Positions 9,598-20,545 of a stretch of DNA of 64,000 nucleotides are shown here, one piece after another. This DNA is from Hartmannibacter diazotrophicus. Lineage in GTDB: Bacteria; Pseudomonadota; Alphaproteobacteria; Rhizobiales; Pleomorphomonadaceae. The stretch covers positions 4,480,001 to 4,544,000 of the forward strand of contig NZ_LT960614.1 of the NCBI RefSeq assembly GCF_900231165.1, in the 5' to 3' direction. The notes beneath the pieces are model-generated. The model worked only from the letters and a program-made list of their open reading frames with translations. It ran no database searches and was not told where the DNA came from. A program made the translations under genes and the position numbers. Position 1 is the stretch's first letter. Each line of letters begins with the position of its first letter.

Positions 9598-10338
9598 ATG
9601 CTGAAATGGTTCTCCGACCTTGCCAACCCGACCCGCTTTCTGGGCTTTGCCGGAAAGGCCATCCCGGTCCTGACGGTGATCACGCTCGTGCTCTTCGCGA
9701 TCGGGCTCTATGGCTCGCTCGTCCTCGCCCCGCCGGACTACCAGCAGGGCGAGACGGTCAAGATCATGTTCATCCACGTGCCCGCCGCGTGGCTGTCGAT
9801 GTTCACCTACGGCCTGATGACGGTCTCGGCCCTCGGCACCCTCGTCTGGCGCCATCCGCTGGCCGATGTCTCGGCGAGGGCGGCCGCCCCGCTCGGCGCC
9901 GGCTTCACCTTCATCGCCCTCGTCACCGGCTCGCTCTGGGGTAAGCCGATGTGGGGCACTTGGTGGATCTGGGACGCGCGCCTCACCTCCGTGCTGATTC
10001 TCTTCATCATGTATCTCGGCCTGATCGCGCTCTGGCGCACCATCGAGGAACCGGCCCGCGCCGCGCGCATCGTCGCGATCCTGATCCTCGTCGGCTCGGT
10101 CAATATCCCGATCATCAAGTTCTCGGTCGACTGGTGGAACACGCTGCACCAGCCCGCCAGCGTCTTCCGCATGGGCGGGCCGACCATCGACGCCTCGATG
10201 CTCTGGCCGCTGCTGGTGATGGCGCTCGCCTTCACCTTCCTGCTCCTGACGCTGCACATGATGGCGATGCGCAATGAGATCCTGCGCCGCCGCGTGCGCG
10301 CCCTCGGCCTCGTCGCCGCCAGCGGAGGCGTCGCCTGA
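9598..10338 (+). CDS. ccmC: Heme transporter/chaperone CcmC
   Basis: CcmC is the membrane protein that attaches heme to the chaperone CcmE for cytochrome c maturation. The 246-residue product has six membrane segments and the tryptophan-rich periplasmic heme-handling motif WGTWWIWD at residues 119-126. Conserved heme-ligand histidines are present, including His60 in IMFIHVPAAW. The ATG is the first in frame and the last base of the stop overlaps the ccmD start. It heads the contiguous ccmC-ccmD-ccmG group. Confidence 0.97.
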   Translation: MLKWFSDLANPTRFLGFAGKAIPVLTVITLVLFAIGLYGSLVLAPPDYQQGETVKIMFIHVPAAWLSMFTYGLMTVSALGTLVWRHPLADVSARAAAPLGAGFTFIALVTGSLWGKPMWGTWWIWDARLTSVLILFIMYLGLIALWRTIEEPARAARIVAILILVGSVNIPIIKFSVDWWNTLHQPASVFRMGGPTIDASMLWPLLVMALAFTFLLLTLHMMAMRNEILRRRVRALGLVAASGGVA

Positions 10339-10559
10339 TGTCGATCGATCTCGGCAACCACGCCGGCTTCATCCTCGGCTCCTACATCGTGACGATCCTC
10401 GTCATCGCGGCGATGATCGCCTGGGTGATCCTCGATCACAGGGCCCAGAGCCGACGCCTGAAGCAGCTTGAGGAGCGCGGCGCCCGCCGCCGCTCCGAAC
10501 GGCAGGCACCGGCGGGAACCGCAAAGCCGCTCGCCTCGCGGCAGGAGACCGGCGCATGA
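10338..10559 (+). CDS. ccmD: Heme exporter protein CcmD
   Basis: CcmD is a small membrane protein that stabilises the CcmABC-CcmE complex and aids release of holo-CcmE. The 73-residue product has one N-terminal membrane helix (FILGSYIVTILVIAAMIAWV) followed by a basic, helical tail, the characteristic CcmD layout. It overlaps ccmC by one base and ccmG by four bases, which implies translational coupling. Confidence 0.9.
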   Translation: MSIDLGNHAGFILGSYIVTILVIAAMIAWVILDHRAQSRRLKQLEERGARRRSERQAPAGTAKPLASRQETGA

Positions 10560-11185
10560 GCGGCCCGGAGACCGCAGGCGAAAGCGCGAAGAAATCCGGC
10601 GGCATCAAGTGGATCGCCTTCCTGCCGCTGCTGATCTTCCTCGGCCTTGCAGGCTTCTTCCTGAAGCAGCTTTTTTCCGGCGATCCGTCGGAACTGCCCT
10701 CCGTGCTGATCGGCAAGGAGGTGCCGAAGTTCGAGCTTCCCGCCGTCGCGGGGCTGGCAAGCAATGGCCAGCCGACACCGGGCCTGTCTTCGAGCGAACT
10801 GGAGACGGCGAAATACGGCGACGTCGTACTGCTGAATGTCTGGGCGTCCTGGTGCGTGCCCTGCCGCGACGAGCACCCGCTGCTGATGGAGCTTGCCAAG
10901 CAGCCGGGCTTCACCCTCGTCGGCATAAACTACAAGGACAAGCCGCAGAACGCGGCCGATTTCCTCAACGGCCTCGGCAACCCCTTCAAGGCGGTCGGCT
11001 CGGACGAAAGCGGGCGCACGGGCATCGACTTCGGCGTCTACGGCGTGCCGGAGACCTTCGTCATCGATGGCACCGGCCACATCCGCTACAAATACATCGG
11101 TCCGCTCAGTCCCGAGGGCATCCGCGACCGCCTGCTGCCGGAAATCGAAAAGGCCAGGACGCCCGAAAAAGCCGGGACGTCCTGA
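10556..11185 (+). CDS. ccmG: Thiol:disulfide interchange protein CcmG/DsbE
   Basis: CcmG is a membrane-tethered periplasmic thioredoxin that reduces apocytochrome c cysteines before heme attachment. The 209-residue protein has one N-terminal membrane anchor (about residues 19-40), a thioredoxin fold with active site WCVPC (Cys100, Cys103), the CcmG-type GINYKD motif and the cis-proline segment YGVPETFVID. It ends the ccmC-ccmD-ccmG run. No ispZ-like gene follows, although ispZ and ftsY often neighbour this operon in relatives (from memory). Confidence 0.96.
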   Translation: MSGPETAGESAKKSGGIKWIAFLPLLIFLGLAGFFLKQLFSGDPSELPSVLIGKEVPKFELPAVAGLASNGQPTPGLSSSELETAKYGDVVLLNVWASWCVPCRDEHPLLMELAKQPGFTLVGINYKDKPQNAADFLNGLGNPFKAVGSDESGRTGIDFGVYGVPETFVIDGTGHIRYKYIGPLSPEGIRDRLLPEIEKARTPEKAGTS

Positions 11186-11228
11186 TCCGATCGCACGCCG
11201 CTCTCATCCGGGCGCTCGCCAGCCCCCC

Positions 11229-11570
11229 TCAGGCCTGCCCGTAGATGGCTTGTTCTGCCGCCCCGAGCGCCCGCATCGCGTCGGCCATTCGGTCGGGCGT
11301 ATCCGCGAGCTTGTAGCCCTGGTCCAGCAGCCTCGTCGTATGGATCTTGTTGTAGATGAACGCCCAGATGATCGAGACGACGAACCAGCCGATGCCGAGC
11401 CCGACGACACCGGCGAGGATGCCGACCGCGATCATGCCAAGGCCGATGCCCGTATCGCCCCTGAGAAGGGCCGGGATGCCGCCGAAGAAGAAACTGGTCC
11501 AGCTGAAGCCGTAATAGCCGGTCTTCTGCACGCCGGAGGTCGGATTCACGAGATTGATTGCGGTTGCCAT
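11229..11570 (-). CDS. Small membrane protein, function unknown
   Basis: The 113-residue product begins MATAINLVNPTSG and has the motif GYYGFSWTSFFFGGIPALLRGD, followed by two hydrophobic stretches (about residues 35-70) and a soluble tail. The pattern of aromatic-rich GFSWT.FFFG then a membrane hairpin resembles small inner-membrane proteins with TM2- or DUF2628-like domains. I cannot assign a function. The longer frame to 11747 was rejected because the ATG at 11570 has a strong AGGGG site just upstream. It is convergent with ccmG. Confidence 0.75.
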   Translation of the reverse strand: MATAINLVNPTSGVQKTGYYGFSWTSFFFGGIPALLRGDTGIGLGMIAVGILAGVVGLGIGWFVVSIIWAFIYNKIHTTRLLDQGYKLADTPDRMADAMRALGAAEQAIYGQA

Positions 11571-11797
11571 GTTGCCCCTACCGTAACTTATGATTGCATC
11601 AAACGAGAGTCGCAACTTCTTGTCAACGGCAGAGATGGGTCTGCCCGGCCCCATCGAATGACAGGGTAAACGGCCGCCCCGCAGCTTCCCCGTGCCATGA
11701 CGACAAATGGCTCCGTGTGTGCCAAGGTCGGTCAACGCCGGCGGCAAGAACCGGGACCGATCCGCCTCACCTCAGCCGGAATGAAGCCGCGACGCCC

Positions 11798-12322
11798 ATG
11801 ACCGACCTCGTGACGCCAAGCTTTGAGACCCGCATTCCCGAAGGCGACGAGCGCGCCCGCGACGTCTGCACCCGCTGCGGCTTCATCGCCTATGAAAACC
11901 CGAAGATCGTGGTTGGCTCGGTGGTGCGCGCGGGCGACAAGGTGCTGCTCTGCCGGCGCGCCATCGACCCGCAGTCGGGCTTCTGGACCCTGCCGGCCGG
12001 CTTCATGGAGTTGAACGAGACGCCGGAACAGGGTGCGGCCCGCGAGGCCTATGAGGAGGCCCGCGCGTCCATCGAGATCCACGACCTTCTGGCGATCTAC
12101 ACGATCCCGCGCATTTCGCAGGTCCAGCTCATCTATCGGGCAACGCTGAAGGGCGGCTTTGCGCCGGGCCCGGAAAGCCTGGAGGTCGACCTCTTTTCAC
12201 CCGACGACATCCCGCGCGACCGCATCGCCTTTCCCTCCGTGCATTGGGCACTGGATCAGGAGGCACGGTGGCGGAGGGGTGAAGCGGTTGGGCCGTTTAT
12301 GAATCCTGTGGAGGGGTTGTGA
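11798..12322 (+). CDS. NUDIX hydrolase
   Basis: This is a nucleotide-diphosphate-linked compound hydrolase. The Nudix box is complete (GFMELNETPEQGAAREAYEE, with the REAYEE core). An N-terminal CTRCG motif precedes GFIAYENPKIVVGSVV, the layout of NudC-like or ADP-ribose pyrophosphatase-like Nudix proteins that carry a single partial zinc knuckle. The ATG at 11798 gives 174 residues; the open frame upstream is not conserved-looking. Its specific substrate is not evident. It borders the low-GC accessory island. Confidence 0.9.
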   Translation: MTDLVTPSFETRIPEGDERARDVCTRCGFIAYENPKIVVGSVVRAGDKVLLCRRAIDPQSGFWTLPAGFMELNETPEQGAAREAYEEARASIEIHDLLAIYTIPRISQVQLIYRATLKGGFAPGPESLEVDLFSPDDIPRDRIAFPSVHWALDQEARWRRGEAVGPFMNPVEGL

Positions 12323-12849
12323 GACGAATCAAACAACTATTTGTCCGATCGTTTACTTTGGCTCCTGACAATCTCCAAAATAGCGATCACGACTGGCTCT
12401 AGCAGTAAGAAATGCTTCGAGGCCCGGATATGGGTTAGAGCTTACCCGTTCCTCAATTGAATACTCGACCACGACTTCATGCCAGGAAAGGTCCAAATGT
12501 GGGCCTGACAAGACCGATAGTCGCCCCTCCCGCAATCCAAAATTCGAAATAACGTTTGCCCGAATTTGATCGCAAATTAGGTTGGCCGATCGCGTCAGCT
12601 CCAATACCAAATCCTCGACAAGATCGACATGATGATTATATTCTCTTAGTAATTTATTGTATAACTCCTCATCCCATCTATCTATCTTATAGAATTTTTT
12701 CGTAGTAAGCTCAAAATCGTCGTCCGCATGCGAAGTACGATGCTTATTGAAAACCCTCAATAAATCATTCAAAACAAATGCGAAATTCTTAAATGCCTGC
12801 TCCAAAGATAAATAACGACCAGGCCACACGCGTTTCATAATCCACCTAG

Positions 12850-13686
12850 GCTCAGGACCCATTAATTTGCATTGATGCGTGATATGTGATTCAGGGTGGC
12901 AAAGGAGTTTGCCATGCCTGATTTGTTTCTGCTCTCGCCTTCCCAGATGTCGAAGATCGAGCCATTCTTTCCGAAGTCGCACGGGGTGCCTCGTGTGGAT
13001 GATCGCCGGATTGTGTCGGGCATCATCTATGTGCTGAAGCATGGCCTCCAATGGAAAGATGCCCCAAAGGGGTATGGCCCTCACAAGACGCTCTACAACC
13101 GCTTTCGCCGCTGGACCGAATTGGGCGTGTTCGATAGGATTTTCAGTCACTTGGCAGCGAGTGGCGGCGCTCCGGACACGCTGATGATCGACGCGACGCA
13201 TCTGAAGGCTCACCGGACAGCGTCAAGCCTTTTAAAAGGGGGCTTCTTCCCCGCCACATTGGCCGCACAAAGGGTGGACTGAACACCAAACTGCATGCTG
13301 TGTGCGATGGCGAAGGCCGACCGCTCGCGATGTGCCTGACGGCGGGACAGGTTTCTGATCACGTCGGGGCCAAGATCCTCTATCCGGTCCTGCCTGAGGG
13401 CGGCAGTGCGACAATGATTGCCGACAAGGGATACGATTCCGACGAGTATCGCGCCGCGCTCCAAGCCAAAGGCATCGCGTCCTGCATACCGCCGCGCAAG
13501 GGCCGAAAGGCACCTGCCGAATTCTGCAAAACCCAATACAAACAACGCCATAAGATCGAGAACATGTTCGGGCGCCTGAAAGACTGGCGGCGCATTGCTA
13601 CCCGTTACGACCGCCGCGCTGACGTCTTCATGGCAGCAATTACAATCGCAGCCATCGTCACTTGGTGGATTCAATGAGTCCTGAGC
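12850..13686 (+). mobile_element. IS5-family (IS427-like) insertion sequence
   Basis: The element is about 837 bp. Its left end reads GCTCAGGACCCATTAA and its right end is the inverted, slightly diverged GGATTCAATGAGTCCTGAGC. CTAG stands directly outside each end (12846-12849 and 13687-13690), matching the YTAR-type target preference and short duplication of IS5 relatives. It carries a two-frame transposase with a canonical slippage site. Precise removal restores the reading frame of the host HNH gene, which confirms both boundaries. Confidence 0.93.
12914..13677 (+). CDS. IS427-type transposase, two frames joined by -1 frameshift
   Basis: The first frame runs 12914-13282 and begins MPDLFLLSPSQMSKIEPFFP. 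It holds the N-terminal DNA-binding region and the first catalytic aspartate (LMIDATHLKAHRT). The second frame is open from before its first ATG at 13300 to 13677 and holds GLNTKLHAVCD, the second catalytic aspartate (IADKGYDSDEY) and the catalytic glutamate region (RHKIENMFGRLKDWRRIATRYD). The slippery heptamer T TTA AAA at 13231-13237 would move ribosomes back one base and yield a fused DDE transposase of about 254 residues, the normal size. It therefore looks intact rather than broken. Confidence 0.9.
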
Positions 13687-14204
13687 CTAGCTAATTTAAC
13701 CAGATCGTCAAATTTTGCCGTCTCGATAGACGGCTCACCAAAAGAAAGCAATGGAGATGTCCAATTAGTCCACTCCTTCAAATGACAAAGAGAGGACCAT
13801 TCATCGATATAATCAGCATAAATAATATCATCCCTCACCTTGATATTATCATAATCTGGCAAAAACTCCCGAACCCAAGACTCGTGCTGATTTTTAATTT
13901 CGTGCAGACGGTCAACAGTCCAAGTAATATACTGATCATCAATTTCTTTATGATGATTCTTGCATAATAGAATAAGATTCGAATACCGATTTCTATCATC
14001 TAATTTAAGAGGGGATATGCCCCGTGGACCATCTTCACTTTCAGCTACAATGTGCGCCATATCTCCAATCAATGCTGGATCATCAACTTCTGTATCATCT
14101 AGAACGAGGTGTTTTCGGCAAGTCGGCAAAGAACATCTCGCCGCGGCTCGACCCCACAACATTTTTGCAGCTTTTGCGGAAATTGACATCGTCATCCCCC
14201 TCCT

Positions 14205-14420
14205 AACCCAGTTACATCAACGGGCAATAGAATACCCGCTCAAGAGCCAGTTCCTGCCCATTCTCCAGGTCGGCCGTCAGATGCGTCGCTGCGAAGATCA
14301 GCCTGCCGCCGCCACCTGGGCGTGCATACGTTCGACGAGCCGCGCTGCCGAGGCATCGCCGAGCGCCGATGTTGGCTCGTCCATGCGCCAAACCGACGCC
14401 GTGACGGCTAGTTGCCCAAA
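14205..14420 (-). pseudogene. Decayed duplicate of the 3' end of ccmA
   Basis: On the minus strand this segment encodes RMDEPTSALGDASAARLVER, then, after a one-base frame change, LIFAATHLTADLENGQELAL. The intact ccmA at 15022-15735 encodes WLMDEPTSALDKASEARLVD and LILAATHLAIDLENAQELAL. By eye about three quarters of the bases match over about 190 bp, in the same orientation. Only the last quarter of the gene is present and its frame is broken, so it cannot be functional. It lies between the HNH gene and the GFA gene. Confidence 0.88.
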
Positions 14421-14491
14421 CCAGCCGAATGAAAAGCGCCGTCTATTGAAATGCTGCCCGTGGCGCCCAAGCCCAGCAGTAGCCCAGACAC

Positions 14492-14947
14492 TCACACCTC
14501 TTCCGCAAACGCCTTCACGAGCCCCTCGAACTCCTCCTCCGAGGGAAAGCGCTCGTAGCTGTAGCAGGCGGGCGTTTCCACCCACGGCAGCTTTTCCGCC
14601 GTCTGCGTTTCGATGAAGGGTAAGGTCCACCTTGGATCGTCGAGCAGCGTCGGCCGCACGTTGACGAAGGCGTCGATGCCGGAAATCCGCGTGAACATCC
14701 ACGTCTTGCAGTCCGGGCAGAAATAATGGTCGAGCTGCGCACCTCCTGCGCCGCCCTTCACCGGCTCGCCCGATGTGACGCGGAATGCCGGCGCCGGGAT
14801 CAGCGCCGTCAGCGAGTAGGCGCTGGCACTCATTGTCTGGCAGCCGCGACAGTGACAGGCCGCCGTCAGGAGCGGCGGCGCGCTGATCTCGATGCCGACG
14901 TGCCCGCATCGGCATGTCCCCAAAAGCGGACGGTCAAGGTCTGCCAT
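14492..14947 (-). CDS. GFA (glutathione-dependent formaldehyde-activating-like) family protein
   Basis: The 151-residue protein carries the CENP-V/GFA zinc fold: GTCRCG near residue 10, CHCRGC near residue 31 and CPDC near residue 79, followed by TRISGIDAFVNVRP. Members bind zinc through these cysteines; catalysis of S-hydroxymethylglutathione formation was proposed for Gfa but is disputed, and most members are uncharacterised. The gene lies between the decayed and the intact copies of the ccmA 3' end, so it may have arrived with that rearrangement. Confidence 0.9.
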   Translation of the reverse strand: MADLDRPLLGTCRCGHVGIEISAPPLLTAACHCRGCQTMSASAYSLTALIPAPAFRVTSGEPVKGGAGGAQLDHYFCPDCKTWMFTRISGIDAFVNVRPTLLDDPRWTLPFIETQTAEKLPWVETPACYSYERFPSEEEFEGLVKAFAEEV

Positions 14948-15021
14948 CGGTGAGTTTCTCCATTGGTCGGGAAAGCCCGCAATGCACGAAAGGCCGCGAC
15001 GGCGGCCGGCGGTGCCATCGT

Positions 15022-15735
15022 CTAGCCCAGTTCTTCCAGCGGGTCATAGACCACCCGCTCCAGCGCCAGTTCCTGCGCGTTCTCCAGGTCGATCGCCAGA
15101 TGCGTCGCGGCAAGGATCAGACCGCCGCCCGTAACATGCGCCCGCATCAGGTCGACAAGCCGCGCCTCCGAGGCCTTGTCGAGCGCCGAGGTCGGCTCGT
15201 CCATGAGCCAGACCGGACGGGCGGCAACGAGCAGGCGCGCGATGGAAAGTCGGCGCCGCTGGCCGGCTGAGAGCAGCATCGACGGCAGGTCGGCAAGATG
15301 GAGAAGATCCACCGCCTCCAGCGCGTCGTCGATGGAGAGAAGCGGATGCCCCCGCCCCTCGCCGGTACGCGGCTCTCCCAAAAAACTCTGCCAGAAGGCG
15401 AGGTTTTCGGTCACCGTCAGCGCCGTCTTGATCGCATCGCGGTGGCCGAGATAGTGGCAACCCTCGCCGACGTCGGTGCCCGCAAGCTTGTCGCCGCTAA
15501 GATCGAGCGAAAGCTGTCCGGCCTCAATGGAGGTCAGCCCGGCAATGGCGCGCAGCAGCGTCGACTTGCCGACCCCGTTGGGCCCGGTGATGAATAGCGC
15601 CGCGCCTTCGCGGCCCTTCGGCGCCAGGCGGACGTTCACGCCATGCAGCACCCGCCGCCCGCCGCGCAGCACGCAAATGCCGTCGAGGACGAGGCCTTCA
15701 GGATCGGACGAATGCGGCTCGGCGGATGGGGTCAT
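15022..15735 (-). CDS. ccmA: Heme exporter ATP-binding protein CcmA
   Basis: CcmA is the ATPase of the CcmABCD complex, which releases holo-CcmE for cytochrome c maturation. The ABC motifs are clear: Walker A GPNGVGKST, signature LSAGQRRRLSIARLL, Walker B VWLMDEPTSALD and the switch histidine in AATHL. The CcmA-typical YLGHRDAIKTALTVTENL is also present. The frame extends to 15867, but the ATG at 15735 gives 237 residues, closer to family length. It is divergent from acnA, as I recall it in other Rhizobiales. Its usual partner ccmB is not downstream; it lies at 6744 on the other strand. Confidence 0.95.
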   Translation of the reverse strand: MTPSAEPHSSDPEGLVLDGICVLRGGRRVLHGVNVRLAPKGREGAALFITGPNGVGKSTLLRAIAGLTSIEAGQLSLDLSGDKLAGTDVGEGCHYLGHRDAIKTALTVTENLAFWQSFLGEPRTGEGRGHPLLSIDDALEAVDLLHLADLPSMLLSAGQRRRLSIARLLVAARPVWLMDEPTSALDKASEARLVDLMRAHVTGGGLILAATHLAIDLENAQELALERVVYDPLEELG

Positions 15736-16513
15736 GGCAGGCAACGCGGCGGTCTCGGAGTTGAAGTCGGTTGACGGCTTCCCACTAAGCGGAAATTCGC
15801 CGTCCTGCCAAGGGTGGGTAGGACACAAGCCTATCCTCAAGGTCATGGTCCGCTTCAGGCGGACCATCCACGAAGGCCACGCGCATCCGTTTCGTGGATG
15901 GTCTGCCTGCGCAGACCATGACGGCGTGAGCCTCTCCGTGGCCGAAGTCCTGTCTCTGCCTCTCCATCGTCATCCCCGCGAAAGCGGGGACCCAATCATC
16001 AATCGGCAGCGAACATCGCCTCGGGTCACGGCAGGCAGTGCCTCCCGCCGGAGCACTGTGACGCGAAAAGGCCTATGGGTCCCCGCTTTCGCGGGGATGA
16101 CGACGGAGAGGGAGAAGGACAACAGGAAGAGCGGCAGGATCGCGAAGGAAGGGGAAGTTGAGGCGGCAATAACACCCACGCACCCACCCTTGACCTGACG
16201 AACGGACGCCCGATTTGTTGAATGGGCTCAAAAAAATGACCCGCCGGTCGCAATAGCCCATTCGGCCTGCTGGCGCTGCACTGCGAAATTTCCTATAAGC
16301 GCGAGGATGACCCGCCGGCCTCGCGTTGCCGGAACGGCAGGCGGGCTCGTCCCATCATCGGTCCAAACACCGACGCCGGGGAGACGCAGACGACCGGGCC
16401 CCGAGGTTTCAAGCCCCTCGCCCGGAAACCGGACACGCGCAAAGAAGCCGATCAAAGGCTCGCGACGCGTCCGATAGCCGCCTTCCCGCCGCCAACCTGA
16501 GGAAGATCCCGCC
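15736..16513. other. ccmA-acnA divergent intergenic region
   Basis: This 778-base region holds the second REP-like element (15969-16101) and the promoters of the divergent ccmA and acnA genes. Open frames here translate the repeat or are antisense, and I see no additional gene. A TTGACC hexamer near 16190 could be part of the acnA promoter, but the -10 match is weak. Confidence 0.5.
15969..16101. repeat. Dispersed REP-like element, two inverted halves (copy 2)
   Basis: Positions 15969-15994 and 16076-16101 are inverted copies of a unit with the core CCCCGCGAAAGCGGGG, the same family as the element at 6406-6537 but with GGG in place of GGA next to the stem. The inner segment again contains GCGAAAAGGCCT. 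It lies in the ccmA-acnA spacer. Confidence 0.87.
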
Positions 16514-19213
<2,700 letters not shown>

Positions 19214-19300
19214 TCGATCCCGGCCGGAAGGGCCGCCGGAGACCGGCGGCCCCGAAGCGGACGAGGAGCGGACTGGCACCGCTCCACTCCATCACGATCG

Positions 19301-19338
19301 CAAAAAGAAACGGCCCCGGTTTCCCGGGGCCGTTTTTT
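19301..19338. terminator. Bidirectional intrinsic terminator between acnA and terC
   Basis: The stem CGGCCCCGG/CCGGGGCCG (about 19311-19332) is followed by seven T on the plus strand and preceded by AAAAAGAAA, which reads as a T-rich tract on the minus strand. It can end both acnA and the convergent TerC gene. Confidence 0.9.
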
Positions 19339-19363
19339 TGTCTGATGCCTTGGGAGGCCAGGA

Positions 19364-20005
19364 TCAGGCGTGCGGTGCCTCGCCGCCCGTCATGAAGGGC
19401 AGGACGTCGAGGAAGCCGTGATAGGTCATGTCCGCCGCCACGTAGACGATGATGGCAAGACCCACGTAGGCGATCCAGCGATAGCGGTTGAGCAGGCCCG
19501 CAATGAAGTTGGCGGCAATGCCCATCAGCGCGATGGAGACGACGAGACCGATCATCATGACGACCGGATGGTCCTTGGCGGCGCCGACGATGGCCAGAAC
19601 GTTGTCGAGCGACATCGACACGTCCGCGACCACGATCTGCCAGGCGGCCTGCAGGAATGTCTTCTCCTGATGGCCGCTGCCATGGGCGCCTTCGCCATCT
19701 TCCCCGCTTCCGCGCAGTTCCTGCCACATCTTCCAGCAGACGTAGAACAGCAGCGCTCCGCCGAGGAGAAGAATACCGGTGATGTTGACGAGATAGGCGC
19801 CGACGCCGGCGAAGGCGAGACGCATCACCGTTGCCGCGGCGATGCCGAAAAGGATGGCCTTCTTGCGCTGTTCGGCCGGGAGGCCGGCGGCTGCGAGGCC
19901 GATAACGACCGCGTTGTCGCCCGACAACACGATATTGATCATGATGACAGTCATCAGTGCTGTCAGCGCTTCCGGCGCCAGCAGCTGGGCGATCATTCCC
20001 TCCAT
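19364..20005 (-). CDS. TerC/YjbE family integral membrane protein
   Basis: The 213-residue protein has about seven membrane segments and the two acidic family signatures SGDNAVVIGLA near residue 30 and MSLDNVLAIVGA in the second half. The family includes TerC and the manganese exporters MntX/YceF-YkoY, so metal-ion (Mn2+) export is a plausible role. A soluble loop with GSGEDGEGAHGSGHQ separates the helical bundles. I chose the ATG at 20005, behind GAGAGGAG, over longer frames. The C-terminal end meets acnA convergently. Confidence 0.9.
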   Translation of the reverse strand: MEGMIAQLLAPEALTALMTVIMINIVLSGDNAVVIGLAAAGLPAEQRKKAILFGIAAATVMRLAFAGVGAYLVNITGILLLGGALLFYVCWKMWQELRGSGEDGEGAHGSGHQEKTFLQAAWQIVVADVSMSLDNVLAIVGAAKDHPVVMMIGLVVSIALMGIAANFIAGLLNRYRWIAYVGLAIIVYVAADMTYHGFLDVLPFMTGGEAPHA

Positions 20006-20545
20006 GCGAATGCTCCTCTCGATGTGTTCATGGGAGAAGCGGCCGGCGGAAATTCCACTGGTCCCCCAGATCAGCCCCGCGTCGCCGCCAATTGATGGCG
20101 CATCGATACGCAGATCCGATGGGCAAAACCAGTTCGGCGGGCCACTCCCGATTTTCTTTTTCAGTCCGACATCGCGGTTCAAGGAACCGCCAGAGGGGCC
20201 CGGCCTGATGACTGGTATTTATCATGCCAACGAAATCTCGGCAAGGAGCCGCGTGAATCGAGGATGCGGCTTTGAAGAATAATCAGAGCAGAAATGGTCG
20301 TTCGCGCCCCATTCCAAGATGCATCGCACCATCATGGAGTGCATCGCAGCATAACTGGCCCTTGGAACGCCGATCTCCCGGAAGGTAGCTTTTGAACGCC
20401 CGCGACGCGGAGAAATAAATGCCGCCGAAAATCGTTAAACTTGCGGAATCAAAGAATTTTTGCCTCTACAGTGAAGATCTATTGCCATTATGCCAAAGCC
20501 AAACGATACTGCAAAAAAACATAATTGTTGGGAGGGATAACAGCT
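20006..20545. other. Divergent terC/gntR intergenic region, no gene
   Basis: This 540-base stretch becomes AT-rich toward its right end, typical of a promoter region. It contains one exact copy of the oxalate-block palindrome (20213-20229). Short frames in it have no support. Confidence 0.55.
20213..20229. promoter_or_regulatory. Palindromic operator site 1, TGGYAT-N5-ATGCCA
   Basis: The sequence TGGTATTTATCATGCCA matches the recurring palindrome exactly. It is 208 bases upstream of the TerC start (minus strand) and about 330 bases upstream of the first GntR gene, so its target is ambiguous. Confidence 0.75.

Larger units (their letters stand above)
12353..14195 (-). pseudogene. HNH endonuclease gene split in two by an IS element
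   Basis: Two minus-strand pieces, 13687-14195 (5' part) and 12353-12849 (3' part), flank the insertion sequence. Joining them across a single copy of the CTAG target restores one frame reading DDLVKLARWIMKRVWPGR, so the original product was about 335 residues. The N-terminal half is an HNH nuclease domain: CSLPTC, then GDMAHIVAESEDGPRG, then NLILLCKNHHKEID. The C-terminal half is helical and unassigned. Translation starts at the ATG at 14195 behind a strong AGGAGG site. Base composition is clearly more AT-rich than the neighbours, indicating transfer. Such HNH genes are often found in defence or mobile contexts, but I cannot name the family. The 5' fragment now ends a few codons inside the IS. 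Confidence 0.88.

Noticed and set aside
8296-10257. 653-codon minus-strand frame across the MFS gene and ccmC
   Set aside because: Spans two secure plus-strand genes; low-complexity Arg/Gly/Glu composition.
14298-14915. 205-codon minus-strand frame containing an ABC Walker B motif
   Set aside because: It mixes the decayed ccmA end with an out-of-frame reading of the GFA gene; not a real gene.
5969-16101. Idea that recombination between the two REP-like elements alone caused the ccm rearrangement
   Set aside because: Inverting between them would place ccmB, not ccmA, beside acnA and leave ccmA separated, so it does not restore a plausible ancestral order.
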